Source: an uncultured Prevotella sp. (GTDB lineage Bacteria > Bacteroidota > Bacteroidia > Bacteroidales > Bacteroidaceae). Taken from it: a stretch of 64,000 nucleotides of DNA. A program made the translations under genes and the position numbers. The notes under the pieces are model-generated. The model had not been told where the DNA came from, did not search any database, and saw only the letters and a program-made list of their open reading frames with translations. Below, one piece after another: positions 7,685 to 15,885 of the stretch; position 1 is the first letter of the stretch; each line of letters begins with the position of its first letter. The stretch is from positions 9,732 through 73,731 of the forward strand of contig CAKPYB010000014.1 in the NCBI GenBank assembly GCA_934202525.1, given 5' to 3'.

Positions 7685-8374
7685 CTACAATTTACCTTTA
7701 TCGTGATATGAATAAAAGGCGCCGTCGGTAATGATGACATGGTCCATAAAGAAGAGACGCATGATTTCACAAGCTTTGGCTATCTTCTGGGTAAGTACAT
7801 CGTCGGCTTTGCTTGGCATAGGATTGTTGCTGGGATGATTGTGGCAGAAGGCGATAATGGTGGCATTGTTGAGCACCGCTTCTTTGATGATGAGCCGGAT
7901 GTCGGTTGCCGTTTCTGTAATGCCGCCTTTTGAGATGCAGCTCGCCTTGATAAGTTTGAAATTCTGGTTCATCATCAGGAGCCATGCTTCCTCTTTATCT
8001 AAATCCTGCATCTTCGGAAGCATATAGTTGTAGATGGCAAGGGATGAGCCTAAGTCGGGACGTGTGCCAATCTTGTCAAGAGCACGACGCTTGCCCAGTT
8101 CGCAGGCTGCAAGGATGGTGATGGCTTTGGCGGGTCCCATTCCTTTATATTGCGTCAGTTCTCTGATGGTCTTCTTTCCTAACTGGTTCAGGTTGTTGTC
8201 GCAATCCTTCAGAATGCGTTTCATCAGGTCTACGGCACTTTCGTCAGTAGATCCCGAACCAATCAGAATACCTAAGAGTTCGGCATTGGATAAAGCTGAG
8301 GCTCCCAAGCGCTCCAGTTTCTCGCGGGGCTTGTCTTCTTCTGCCCAATTGGCAATGGTTAGTTTCTCTGCCAT
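7685..8374 (-). CDS. radC: RadC-family JAB/MPN domain protein
   Basis: 229 residues, the usual RadC length. N-terminal UPF0758 segment with REKLERLGASALSNAELL (17-34), a helix-hairpin-helix (LTQYKGMGPAKA, 73-84), and a C-terminal JAMM metal site HNHPSNNPMPSKADD with H178, H180 and D191. The family was named for DNA repair, but that role has been questioned; a metal-dependent isopeptidase-like or nuclease fold is all the sequence supports. 52 bp separate it from the upstream glycosyltransferase gene on the same strand, so they may be co-transcribed. Confidence 0.93.
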   Translation of the reverse strand: MAEKLTIANWAEEDKPREKLERLGASALSNAELLGILIGSGSTDESAVDLMKRILKDCDNNLNQLGKKTIRELTQYKGMGPAKAITILAACELGKRRALDKIGTRPDLGSSLAIYNYMLPKMQDLDKEEAWLLMMNQNFKLIKASCISKGGITETATDIRLIIKEAVLNNATIIAFCHNHPSNNPMPSKADDVLTQKIAKACEIMRLFFMDHVIITDGAFYSYHDKGKL

Positions 8375-8426
8375 AATAATAACTGATTAGTAGATTATTA
8401 TTGGCTTCTCTTTTGGCGGGGAAGTC

Positions 8427-9485
8427 TTATTTGTAGAAAGTCTTGTTGTATGCGCTGAATTCGCTCTGCCCCAGTACGCATCTCTTCCACCATGCAGAAA
8501 GAAATCCGCATCCGTAACCCATCAGCTGTGTGAAGGCAGCGCGAATGCTCAGCAAGCCTATCTTCACGCTGTGATTCTCTCTGCTGCTGTCGATAAACAG
8601 TGCGATGGTATAGAGAATGATGCCGGCGAGGCCGATGCAGCCCAATGCTGCCATCGCATTGCCCAAGGTTGGAAATACGTGAACGGTGCCAAGCATGTAT
8701 GGCAGGAAGCCGAAGAAGAGCAGAAGCAGCGTGCCTATTACGCCCACGGTGAAGACCATAGGAAGGAGATGCACGAGTTTGAGACTCTCTGGATATTTCT
8801 TGTAGAGATTGATGCGGGCGATGCCACTGTTGTAGACCTGTCGCCAGAATTTGCGGAAGTCGGTGCGGCGCTTATGCCATACCCATGCTTCAGGGAACAG
8901 ACGGCAACGGCAGCCTGCCTTGAAGATACGGATAGAGAAATCAATGTCCTCACCGAAACGCATATTGGAAAAGCCATTCAACCTGAGATAAACATCCCTG
9001 CGGATGCCCATGTTGAATGAACGGGGATAGAACTTATCCATCTTCTTCTTTCCGCCACGGATGCCACCGGTGGTAAAGAAAGAAGTCATGGAATAAGAAA
9101 TGGCTTTCTGAGTATCTGTAAATGATGAGTGCGCCTTGTCGGGACCGCCGAAAGCATCGGCTGGCTCACGGCTCAACTCATCACTTACAGCCTTCAGATA
9201 ACCTTCTGGCAAGACCACGTCGCTATCGAGTATCAAAAGATACTCACCCTTGGCGCGCTCGGCACCATAGTTGCGACTCTGACCCGGACCAGAGTTCTCC
9301 TTATAGTAATAATGTATATCCATCATGTGCTCATATCGCTTGCACACCTCCTCGCAGGGAGTCTGTGAGCCATCCTCAACGATGACAACTTCGAAGTCTT
9401 TCTCTGATTGATAAGTCAGACTCTCTAAAAGTTCGTCCACTTCGTCAGGACGATTAAATACAGGTACTATGATGGAATATTTCAT
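8427..9485 (-). CDS. Family 2 glycosyltransferase with C-terminal membrane segments
   Basis: 352 residues. GT-A fold glycosyltransferase: N-terminal YSIIVPVFNRPDEVDELLES, a NYGAERAKGEYLLILDSDV segment with the DSD metal motif near residue 88, and the acceptor-side GEDIDFSIRIF (ED motif) near 178. Two or three hydrophobic segments follow residue 240, so the protein is anchored with its catalytic domain in the cytoplasm. It likely transfers sugar to a lipid carrier or envelope glycan; substrate unknown. It lies between efp and radC on the minus strand. Confidence 0.85.
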   Translation of the reverse strand: MKYSIIVPVFNRPDEVDELLESLTYQSEKDFEVVIVEDGSQTPCEEVCKRYEHMMDIHYYYKENSGPGQSRNYGAERAKGEYLLILDSDVVLPEGYLKAVSDELSREPADAFGGPDKAHSSFTDTQKAISYSMTSFFTTGGIRGGKKKMDKFYPRSFNMGIRRDVYLRLNGFSNMRFGEDIDFSIRIFKAGCRCRLFPEAWVWHKRRTDFRKFWRQVYNSGIARINLYKKYPESLKLVHLLPMVFTVGVIGTLLLLFFGFLPYMLGTVHVFPTLGNAMAALGCIGLAGIILYTIALFIDSSRENHSVKIGLLSIRAAFTQLMGYGCGFLSAWWKRCVLGQSEFSAYNKTFYK

Positions 9486-9548
9486 TCTTCTTACTATTAA
9501 GGGTTAGTTTTACTCAATAAGAGCACAATCTTCCTGTTGGAGGATGTA

Positions 9549-10115
9549 TTACTCGCTTACACGACCGAGGTAGCTACCGTCACGGGTATCGATCTGGATA
9601 GTCTCGCCTTCGTTGACGAACAAAGGAACACGAACCTCAGCACCAGTCTCCAATGTAGCAGGCTTTGTAGCGTTGGTAGCAGTATTACCCTTTACACCTG
9701 GCTCAGAGTGAGTAATCTTCAAAGTAGTCTTCACTGGCATTTCAGCCAAGAGGATAGTACCATCAGTTGTATCAGTAACCACCTCAACAACGTCACCCTC
9801 CTTCATGTACTGGCCACCAGTAACGTTCTCCTTAGCGATAGGCACCTGCTCGAAAGTCTCCTGGTTCATGAAGATGCAACCAGTAGCGTCCTCGTAGAGG
9901 TACTGGTAAGGACGGCGCTCAACGCGAACATCCTCCAATTTGAAACCTACCTGGAATGTACGTTCCAATACACGACCGTCGGCAACATTCTTCAATTTTG
10001 TGTTCATTACGGTGTTACCTTTACCTGGCTTTCTGTGCTGAAAGTCGATGCAAACCCATACTTTGCCATCCATGCGGATGCAAGTACCAATCTTAATTTC
10101 CTGTGAATTAATCAT
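9549..10115 (-). CDS. efp: Translation elongation factor P
   Basis: 188 residues, canonical length. Three beta-barrel domains; EF-P rescues ribosomes stalled at polyproline. The domain I tip reads HRKPGKGNT with the usual lysine (K32) at the modification site, and the C-terminal signature is RDGSYLGRVSE. No epmA or epmB is in the window, so the modification type is unknown. Its promoter -7 box lies at 10162-10169, divergent from rpmH. Confidence 0.96.
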   Translation of the reverse strand: MINSQEIKIGTCIRMDGKVWVCIDFQHRKPGKGNTVMNTKLKNVADGRVLERTFQVGFKLEDVRVERRPYQYLYEDATGCIFMNQETFEQVPIAKENVTGGQYMKEGDVVEVVTDTTDGTILLAEMPVKTTLKITHSEPGVKGNTATNATKPATLETGAEVRVPLFVNEGETIQIDTRDGSYLGRVSE

Positions 10116-10161
10116 TTCTTGTTTATCTTGAATGTTATTATAATAATCTCAAAATCGAGTG

Positions 10162-10169
10162 CAAAGTTA
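10162..10169 (-). promoter_or_regulatory. efp: -7 box of the efp promoter
   Basis: TAACTTTG on the minus strand, 47 bp upstream of the efp ATG. Confidence 0.65.
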
Positions 10170-10241
10170 CGGCAAAAACATGAAAAATCAAAGGAAATAT
10201 CGAAAAAAACATAAATATTTAAGCTAAATTTGGTAGTTTTC

Positions 10242-10272
10242 TTGGTTATTTCAGAAAATATGCGTAATTTTG
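10242..10272 (+). promoter_or_regulatory. rpmH: rpmH promoter (-33 TTG, -7 TAATTTTG)
   Basis: TTG at 10242-10244 and TAATTTTG at 10265-10272 are separated by 20 bp, matching the Bacteroidota sigma factor spacing. Confidence 0.75.
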
Positions 10273-10336
10273 CAGCCCAAAAAGGGCGTGTTTTGCACTT
10301 TTGTGAAGAATATTAATTAAAAAATAAATAAGAAAA

Positions 10337-10492
10337 ATGAAAAGAACATTTCAGCCTCACAATCGTCGTCGCGTGAACAAGCATGGTTTCCGTGAGCGTA
10401 TGGCAACAAAGAATGGTCGTCGCGTATTGGCTTCTCGCCGTGCTCATGGCCGTAAGAAGTTAACTGTATCTGACGAGCACCACGGAAAGTAA
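10337..10492 (+). CDS. rpmH: 50S ribosomal protein L34
   Basis: 51 residues, very basic. The sequence opens [20 protein letters not shown] and continues with [22 protein letters not shown], the near-invariant L34 pattern. The ATG at 10337 is preceded by an A-rich leader and a strong promoter at 10242-10272. It is isolated from rnpA here; the next gene is a PASTA protein behind its own promoter. A terminator follows at 10528-10562. Confidence 0.97.
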   Translation: MKRTFQPHNRRRVNKHGFRERMATKNGRRVLASRRAHGRKKLTVSDEHHGK

Positions 10493-10527
10493 TTCCGAGG
10501 AAAGATTCGTCTGTTGACGATGACATT

Positions 10528-10562
10528 AAAAGCAGCAAGGATGTATTCTTTGCTGCTTTTTG
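10528..10562 (+). terminator. Terminator after rpmH
   Basis: AAAAGCAGCAA (10528-10538) pairs with TTGCTGCTTTT (10550-10560), ending in T residues. Confidence 0.8.
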
Positions 10563-10670
10563 TTGTTTATAACGCCCCTTCCTTTTCTGAGATTGCTCTT
10601 TTGGGAACAAAGATGTTTTGTTTTTATATCATAAAATAGGTGGTGAGAGTGCAAAAACTTTCCTTTTTAT

Positions 10671-10701
10671 TTTGTTCTTCCCCCAAATACTTGTATCTTT
10701 G
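10671..10701 (+). promoter_or_regulatory. Promoter of the PASTA-rluD-ddl operon
   Basis: TTTG (10671-10674), 19 bp, TATCTTTG (10694-10701). The ATG is 16 bp further on. Confidence 0.75.
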
Positions 10702-10717
10702 CACCAAAAAATAATAT

Positions 10718-11452
10718 ATGACTTCATCAGAGTTTATAAATAAGTTTAAGAGTAAGTACCTTTGGGGGAATATCGGTGCCATGATTCTGGTGCTGGTGTT
10801 GCTCTGTGTCGGTGTCAAGTATGGCATCGATATCTATACCCATCATGGTGAGGCCATCCGTGTGCCGGATATTCGATATAAGAATATCGATGATGCTACA
10901 CATATCCTCGACGATGCGGGATTGGAAATTGTTGTAACGGATACGGGATATGTCCGCTCTTTGCCGCCTGATGTCATTCTGGAGCAGACTCCTGTTTTCG
11001 GAGAAGTGGTAAAGTCGGGACATGTTATCTATGTTACCATCAATTCTGATCATTCTCCACGTATCACCATTCCTGATGTCATTGACAACAGTTCCTTGCG
11101 AGAGGCAATGGCTAAACTTACTGCCATGGGATTCAAACTGGGTACACCTGAATATATTCCTGGCGAAGAGGATTGGGTTTATGGTATCCTCGTAAAGGGT
11201 AAGCATGTTGTGGCTGGTGATAAGGTCTCTATCGATGATGTGCTTGTCATACAGGTTGGCAATGGTAAACGGAGCGTTGATGATTCTATCGATGTGGTAG
11301 ATCCGGTTTATCACGGCGAAGAAGATGTGATGGAAGGCGAAGGTGACATGAGCGGAGAAACTCATGAAGACAACTTCGAGGTGGTTCCTGGTACGGAAGC
11401 CACAGAGCCTGCTCCTTCGCATGAGCACCACCAGAAGGAAGTGGTGGAGTAA
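10718..11452 (+). CDS. Membrane-anchored PASTA-domain protein
   Basis: 244 residues. A short cytoplasmic N-terminus, one TM helix at about 17-39, then two PASTA-type repeats (about 45-112, starting RVPDIRYKNIDDA; and about 115-180, starting TIPDVIDNSSLREA), then an acidic Glu/Asp-rich tail ending EHHQKEVVE. PASTA domains bind peptidoglycan or muropeptides; here there is no kinase or transpeptidase domain attached. It probably sits in the inner membrane facing the periplasm. Gene order with ddl supports a wall-related role. It is first in an operon with the RluD-type synthase (39 bp gap) and ddl. Confidence 0.88.
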   Translation: MTSSEFINKFKSKYLWGNIGAMILVLVLLCVGVKYGIDIYTHHGEAIRVPDIRYKNIDDATHILDDAGLEIVVTDTGYVRSLPPDVILEQTPVFGEVVKSGHVIYVTINSDHSPRITIPDVIDNSSLREAMAKLTAMGFKLGTPEYIPGEEDWVYGILVKGKHVVAGDKVSIDDVLVIQVGNGKRSVDDSIDVVDPVYHGEEDVMEGEGDMSGETHEDNFEVVPGTEATEPAPSHEHHQKEVVE

Positions 11453-11491
11453 GGAAATGAATAATTGATAATTAATAATTGATAATTAAGA

Positions 11492-12661
11492 GTGGAAATT
11501 CTGAATTATATATATAATAAGGTATATGCTCCTGTAGAGGATGACTTCGGGTTTGATGCTGCAGGAGATATGGACGAACTGGATGATGAACTCCAGATGG
11601 AAGCTGGAGGAGCATCTTCTGCTTCTGGTGAAGGAGGAGATGAACTCTATGAGCACTGGAAGGTTCAGGTGGATGCCAACCAGGATCCGGTGCGCATTGA
11701 TAAATACTTGGCTGATAAGATGGCCTATCAGAGCCGTAACCGTATTCAGCAGGCTGCTGATGCCGGATTCATCCATGTCAATGGTAAACCGGTAAAGAGT
11801 AACTATAAGGTGCGCCCTAACGATCTGGTTACTCTGATGCTTGACCGTCCCCGTCACGAAACGAGTATCAAGCCTGAAGAAATCGCTATCAATGTGGTTT
11901 ATGAAGACGACCAGCTGATGGTGGTTAACAAGGAAGCAGGTATGGTGGTGCATCCGGGTGCGGGCAACTTTCATGGAACCTTGATTCAGGCGGTAGCCTG
12001 GCATTTAAGGGATATGCCAGAGTTTGATGCCAATGATCCGGAAGTGGGCTTGGTGCATCGCATCGATAAAGATACCAGCGGATTGCTCGTTGTTGCCAAG
12101 ACTCCTACAGCAAAGACCGCACTGGGCAAGCAGTTCTTCAACAAGACTACCCATCGCAGTTACAATGCGCTCGTTTGGGGCAACATTGTAGAAGATGAAG
12201 GTCGCATAGAAGGCAATATCGGCCGTGATCCGAAGAACCGCCTCCGTATGAAGGTCTTCGATCCGGACAGCGGAATAGGCAAGACGGCGGTTACTCATTA
12301 CAAGGTGTTGGAGCGTTTCGGTTATACCACCTTGGTGCAGTGTGTGTTGGAAACAGGCCGTACCCATCAGATTCGTGCCCATATGAAGCATATCGGTCAT
12401 CCGCTCTTTATGGACGAAACGTATGGCGGAACAGAGATTCTGAGAGGTCAGCGCAGTAGCAGCTACAAGGCATTTATCCAGAACTGCTTCAAACTCTGTC
12501 CGCGTCAGGCTCTCCATGCCAAGACACTCGGCTTCGTGCATCCTACAACCAGGCAGCAGATGGATTTTGACAGTGAGTGGCCAAATGATTTTAGACAATT
12601 AATAGAAAAGTGGCGCGGCTTCATCGCTGGCACCACACAAGATACATTCAAAAATATTTAG
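11492..12661 (+). CDS. rluD: RluD-family 23S rRNA pseudouridine synthase
   Basis: 389 residues from a GTG at 11492; the next possible start is the ATG at 11570 (363 residues), and the choice is uncertain because residues 1-50 are acidic, low-complexity and unlike the family. S4 RNA-binding domain at about 67-125 (RIDKYLADKM, GFIHVNGKPVKSNYKV), catalytic domain with GLVHRIDKDTSGLL (catalytic D192) and ETGRTHQIRAHM near 290-300. It converts uridines in 23S rRNA to pseudouridine; RluD itself modifies helix 69. The linker before it contains repeats of TAATTGATAATTAA. It ends 5 bp before ddl. Confidence 0.88.
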   Translation: MEILNYIYNKVYAPVEDDFGFDAAGDMDELDDELQMEAGGASSASGEGGDELYEHWKVQVDANQDPVRIDKYLADKMAYQSRNRIQQAADAGFIHVNGKPVKSNYKVRPNDLVTLMLDRPRHETSIKPEEIAINVVYEDDQLMVVNKEAGMVVHPGAGNFHGTLIQAVAWHLRDMPEFDANDPEVGLVHRIDKDTSGLLVVAKTPTAKTALGKQFFNKTTHRSYNALVWGNIVEDEGRIEGNIGRDPKNRLRMKVFDPDSGIGKTAVTHYKVLERFGYTTLVQCVLETGRTHQIRAHMKHIGHPLFMDETYGGTEILRGQRSSSYKAFIQNCFKLCPRQALHAKTLGFVHPTTRQQMDFDSEWPNDFRQLIEKWRGFIAGTTQDTFKNI

Positions 12662-12666
12662 TAATT

Positions 12667-13662
12667 ATGGAAAATAGCAAGAGAACGATAGCCATCGTAT
12701 GTGGTGGTGATTCTTCTGAGCACGACGTATCATTGCGCTCAGGACAGGGTTTGTACTCTTTCTTTGATAAAGAGCGCTACAATATTTATCTCGTCGATGT
12801 GAAGGGTACCGACTGGCATGTCGCTTTGGATAATGGTGAGACTATCGAGATTGACAAGAACGATTTTTCTTTCGTTATGAACGGCAAGCATGTCTATTTC
12901 GATTATGCTTATATCACCATCCACGGACAGCCTGGTGAGAATGGTGTGATGCAGGGCTACTTCGACCTCATCCATCTGCCATACTCTACAAGCGGTGTTC
13001 TGGTAGAGGCAATGACTTTTGATAAGTATGTGCTCAATAATTATCTGCGCGGTTTCGGTATAAACGTAGCAGACAGTATCTTGCTCCGTCGCGGTGAAGC
13101 TTATGATGAAGAAGAGATTGCCAAGCGTATCGGTATGCCTTGTTTCGTAAAGCCTGCTGCTGACGGCAGTAGCTTTGGTGTGAGCAAGGTGAAGAATGCT
13201 GACCAGCTGGCTCCAGCCCTCCGTGTGGCTTTCATGGAGAGCAATGAGGTAATGATCGAGGGCTTCCTTGATGGTACCGAGATTTCACAGGGTATCTACA
13301 AGACAGCCGAGAAGACTGTTGTACTGCCGGCTACCGAAGTGGTTACCACCAACGAGTTCTTCGATTACGATGCCAAGTATAACGGTCAGGTACAGGAAAT
13401 CACTCCAGCCCGTCTCTCTCCAGAGACTGCAGAAGAGGTTGCCAAGACCACATCCCGCATCTACGATATTCTTCATGCCAACGGTATCATCCGTATCGAC
13501 TATATCATCTCTAAGGATAAGGATGGTAAAGACAAGGTGAACATGCTGGAGATCAATACCACTCCAGGTATGACCGTTACCAGTTTCATTCCTCAGCAGG
13601 TTCGTGCAGCAGGTCTTGATATCAAGGATGTGCTCAGCGAAATTGTGGAGAATCAGTTCTAG
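12667..13662 (+). CDS. ddl: D-alanine--D-alanine ligase
   Basis: 331 residues from the ATG at 12667, immediately after the rluD stop; in-frame codons upstream overlap rluD and are not used. ATP-grasp fold: VCGGDSSEHDVSLRSG (11-26), PCFVKPAADGSSFGVSKV, and the metal-binding EINTTPGMT near the C-terminus. It makes D-Ala-D-Ala, the substrate of MurF. Position after the PASTA protein strengthens the envelope theme of this operon. Confidence 0.96.
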   Translation: MENSKRTIAIVCGGDSSEHDVSLRSGQGLYSFFDKERYNIYLVDVKGTDWHVALDNGETIEIDKNDFSFVMNGKHVYFDYAYITIHGQPGENGVMQGYFDLIHLPYSTSGVLVEAMTFDKYVLNNYLRGFGINVADSILLRRGEAYDEEEIAKRIGMPCFVKPAADGSSFGVSKVKNADQLAPALRVAFMESNEVMIEGFLDGTEISQGIYKTAEKTVVLPATEVVTTNEFFDYDAKYNGQVQEITPARLSPETAEEVAKTTSRIYDILHANGIIRIDYIISKDKDGKDKVNMLEINTTPGMTVTSFIPQQVRAAGLDIKDVLSEIVENQF

Positions 13663-13673
13663 AATAACAAACT

Positions 13674-13714
13674 CATATATGGTTCTGCGATTTTTTCGTA
13701 GAGCCATATATATT
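13674..13714 (+). terminator. Hairpin between ddl and the acyltransferase
   Basis: ATATATGG near 13675 pairs with CCATATAT near 13704, with a partly paired GTTCTGCG/CGTAGAGC interior and a T-rich loop. No long T tail follows, so it may attenuate rather than fully terminate. Confidence 0.45.
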
Positions 13715-13728
13715 AATAGGTATATATT

Positions 13729-14877
13729 ATGAATATCCCTCAAGAATTTGATACCATCCGTCCTTGGGAGCCTGAAGATCTCCCAGAGGTATTCGACCGT
13801 TTGCTTTCAAACGATCAGTTTAAACAAGTGCTTGCCTATCTCTATCCACAAGTACCTTTCGAAATGATTGCCCAGAAGTTGAAGGCATGTAAGACCAATC
13901 TGGATTTCCAGTTGGCTTTTGCTTACGATTTTGTTCATGGCATTCTGAAGAAGGCAGCAACAGGCTGCGAGATGGATTGTACACCGCTCGATAATACCCG
14001 TAATTATACTTTCATCAGTAATCACCGTGATATCGTGCTCGATTCAGCCATCCTCGATGTCCTTCTTATCGATAACGGTTTTAAGACCACCTGTGAGATA
14101 GCTATCGGTGATAATCTCCTTTCTCTTCCTTGGGTCAAGGACCTGGTACGTGTCAACAAGGCGTTTATCGTAGAGCGTGCTCTGAGCATGCGCCAGATGC
14201 TGATGTCGAGCAAGCGTCTTTCCGACTATATGCATTTTGCCATCAAGGAGAAGAACGAGAATATCTGGATAGCCCAGCGCGAGGGTAGGGCCAAGGATAG
14301 TAATGACCGCACCCAGAAGAGTATTCTGCAGATGATGTCGATGGGAGGCGAGGGCAGCATTATCGACCGCCTGAAGCAACTTCATCTCGTACCGCTCTCT
14401 ATCAGTTACGAATATGATCCATGCGATTTCCTGAAGGCAAAGGAGTTCCAGCAGAAGCGCGATAATGCCGATTGGAAGAAGGGACCAATGGATGATCTGG
14501 TAAGCATGCAGACCGGTATCTTCGGCTATAAGGGTCATGTTCATTACCATGCAGCCCCATGTCTTGATGATTATCTGGACAGTCTTGATCCTGATATGCC
14601 TAAGCAGGATATATATAATAAGGTAGCCGCCTACATGGATGAGCAGATATTCAAGAACTACCGCCTCTATCCGGGTAACTATGTGGCTCTTGATTTGCTT
14701 GAAAACTCAACTGCTCATCAGGCAGAATATACTGCCGAAGATAAGGCAAAATTTGAAAAATATATGGCTGGTCAGCTTGCGAAAATTGACCTTCCAAATA
14801 AGGATGAAGCTTACTTGAGAGAAAGAATTCTCGAGATGTATGCCAATCCTGTACGTAATTACCTTGTTGCTCAATAG
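13729..14877 (+). CDS. Glycerol-3-phosphate/lysophosphatidate acyltransferase-like protein
   Basis: 382 residues. The acyltransferase core shows FISNHRDIVLDSAILD (an HRDIVLD version of the HX4D motif) near residues 93-108 and IAQREGRAKDSNDRTQ near 183-198, which corresponds to the PlsC/PlsB motif III. It should transfer an acyl chain to a glycerophosphate lipid on the membrane surface. No clear TM helix is visible, so peripheral attachment is likely. It probably shares the ddl transcript, with a hairpin between them. Exact acceptor unknown. Confidence 0.75.
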   Translation: MNIPQEFDTIRPWEPEDLPEVFDRLLSNDQFKQVLAYLYPQVPFEMIAQKLKACKTNLDFQLAFAYDFVHGILKKAATGCEMDCTPLDNTRNYTFISNHRDIVLDSAILDVLLIDNGFKTTCEIAIGDNLLSLPWVKDLVRVNKAFIVERALSMRQMLMSSKRLSDYMHFAIKEKNENIWIAQREGRAKDSNDRTQKSILQMMSMGGEGSIIDRLKQLHLVPLSISYEYDPCDFLKAKEFQQKRDNADWKKGPMDDLVSMQTGIFGYKGHVHYHAAPCLDDYLDSLDPDMPKQDIYNKVAAYMDEQIFKNYRLYPGNYVALDLLENSTAHQAEYTAEDKAKFEKYMAGQLAKIDLPNKDEAYLRERILEMYANPVRNYLVAQ

Positions 14878-15097
14878 CGGCAAGGTAATACTTTTTCTGT
14901 TTGATGATGTTGGAAACTGTTATTGTCTGCCTGTTTTAATCAGACTCCTAATTGGTAATTCATAAGCTGTTTACGACAGACAGTTAACAGGCAAACCACA
15001 GACAGCCTACTGGCGCTATAGCCGCTAGTGGACTGTTCGCCTAGAACAGCCTTCCCTAATGCCTTTGTTTCGTTTTTATGCGAAGCTTACGAAGAAA
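14878..15097. other. Gene-free stretch after the acyltransferase
   Basis: No ORF with family resemblance is seen. Two copies of a GACAG(A)CAG-like word and an imperfect palindrome (ACTGGCGCTATAGCCGCTAG, 15010-15029) occur; then the inverted-repeat field at 15098 begins. Confidence 0.5.
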
Positions 15098-15340
15098 TAC
15101 TCTTCACTCTTCACCTTTCGCTCGGAATCCCCTGTGTTTATCGGCATTCCGGGCGGTGAAGAGTATTCGGACACTCTTCACCTACTCTTCACCACTCTTC
15201 ACCTTTCTGTTTTGGCGGATTTGCGTTTCTTCTTACGCCTCGATGCCTCGTGCCTAGGTGAAGAGTGGTGAAGAGTGGGTGAAGAGTCGCCGATAACTCT
15301 TCACCCCTTGAAACGCCCTGTTTATGGGCGTTTCAGGGCA
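15098..15340. repeat. Field of inverted ACTCTTCACC / GGTGAAGAGT repeats
   Basis: TACTCTTCAC (15098-15107) is inverted at 15156-15165. A second pair of 32-bp arms (15173-15204 and 15256-15287) is complementary at 31 of 32 positions around a 51-nt loop. A third, small hairpin has arms TGAAACGCCC and GGGCGTTTCA near 15308-15334. The repeat word is a relative of the AGTGAAGA family found elsewhere in the window. Confidence 0.75.
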
Positions 15341-15877
15341 TAAGGTGAAGAGTGAAGAGTTCAAATGTATATGTATAGAAAACGCTCCTGTTGCAATATG
15401 GTAACAGGAGCGTTTTTGTTTTTTCTTATTTGAACTTTTCTGCTTCAGTACATTCTCGATGTCGATGGCATCGAATGGAACGGGACCGCGGCTCAACTCC
15501 GGTATGTTGAAACTCTTCAGGCAATCATCGTAGAAGGTTGGTTCCTTCTGCGGCAATACGAAAGGCTTGTGAGCCTTGCACTGGCGGTCTACATAGCAGA
15601 AGTAAGGCTTGCCGTAAAGTCCGTCGTCGCGTTTGCTGGCAAAGACAAACCATCTGCCGGTATGTGACCAACTGTGATAGGTATCGCTCTTCGAATCATA
15701 TACTTCCAGTCGCTTGTCGGCGTTGGCATGAAAGGCTGGGATGATGATATTGGTAGAGAACGTTACGTATTTGCCCGATGGACTGAAACCGTAATATACA
15801 CTTGAAGAAATCATGTTGGCGTTCTTTAGGTTCAGCTTGCGCAGTTTGCCCTTGCGGTTAAGAACAGTTAGCGTCAA
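15254..15877 (-). pseudogene. Truncated TolB-like (PD40) protein remnant
   Basis: The only start available is a TTG at 15877, 8 bp after the DUF6057 stop. Residues about 28-150 look like the last blades of a TolB/PD40 beta-propeller: YYGFSPSGKYVTFSTN, LEVYDSKSDTYHSWSHTGRW, FVFASKRDDGLYGKPYFCYV. The expected N-terminal lipoprotein signal and most of the propeller are missing. At the other end the frame runs through a terminator hairpin (15381-15414) and into the repeat field, so the last 60 or so residues are not genuine. I read this as a 5'-deleted, 3'-eroded gene; in relatives, as I remember, a DUF6057 gene is followed by a full-length TolB-like lipoprotein. Confidence 0.65.
15381..15422. 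terminator. Strong hairpin terminator
   Basis: AACGCTCCTGTT (15381-15392) pairs perfectly with AACAGGAGCGTT (15403-15414). A T-rich tail is present on the plus strand and a shorter one on the minus strand. It lies inside the reading frame of the TolB-like remnant, a sign that the frame has lost its true stop. Confidence 0.7.
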
Positions 15878-15885
15878 TTGTTTCC

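Noticed and set aside
9122..9385. Small plus-strand frames inside the glycosyltransferase gene
   Set aside because: They are antisense to the gene and show no start signal or family features.
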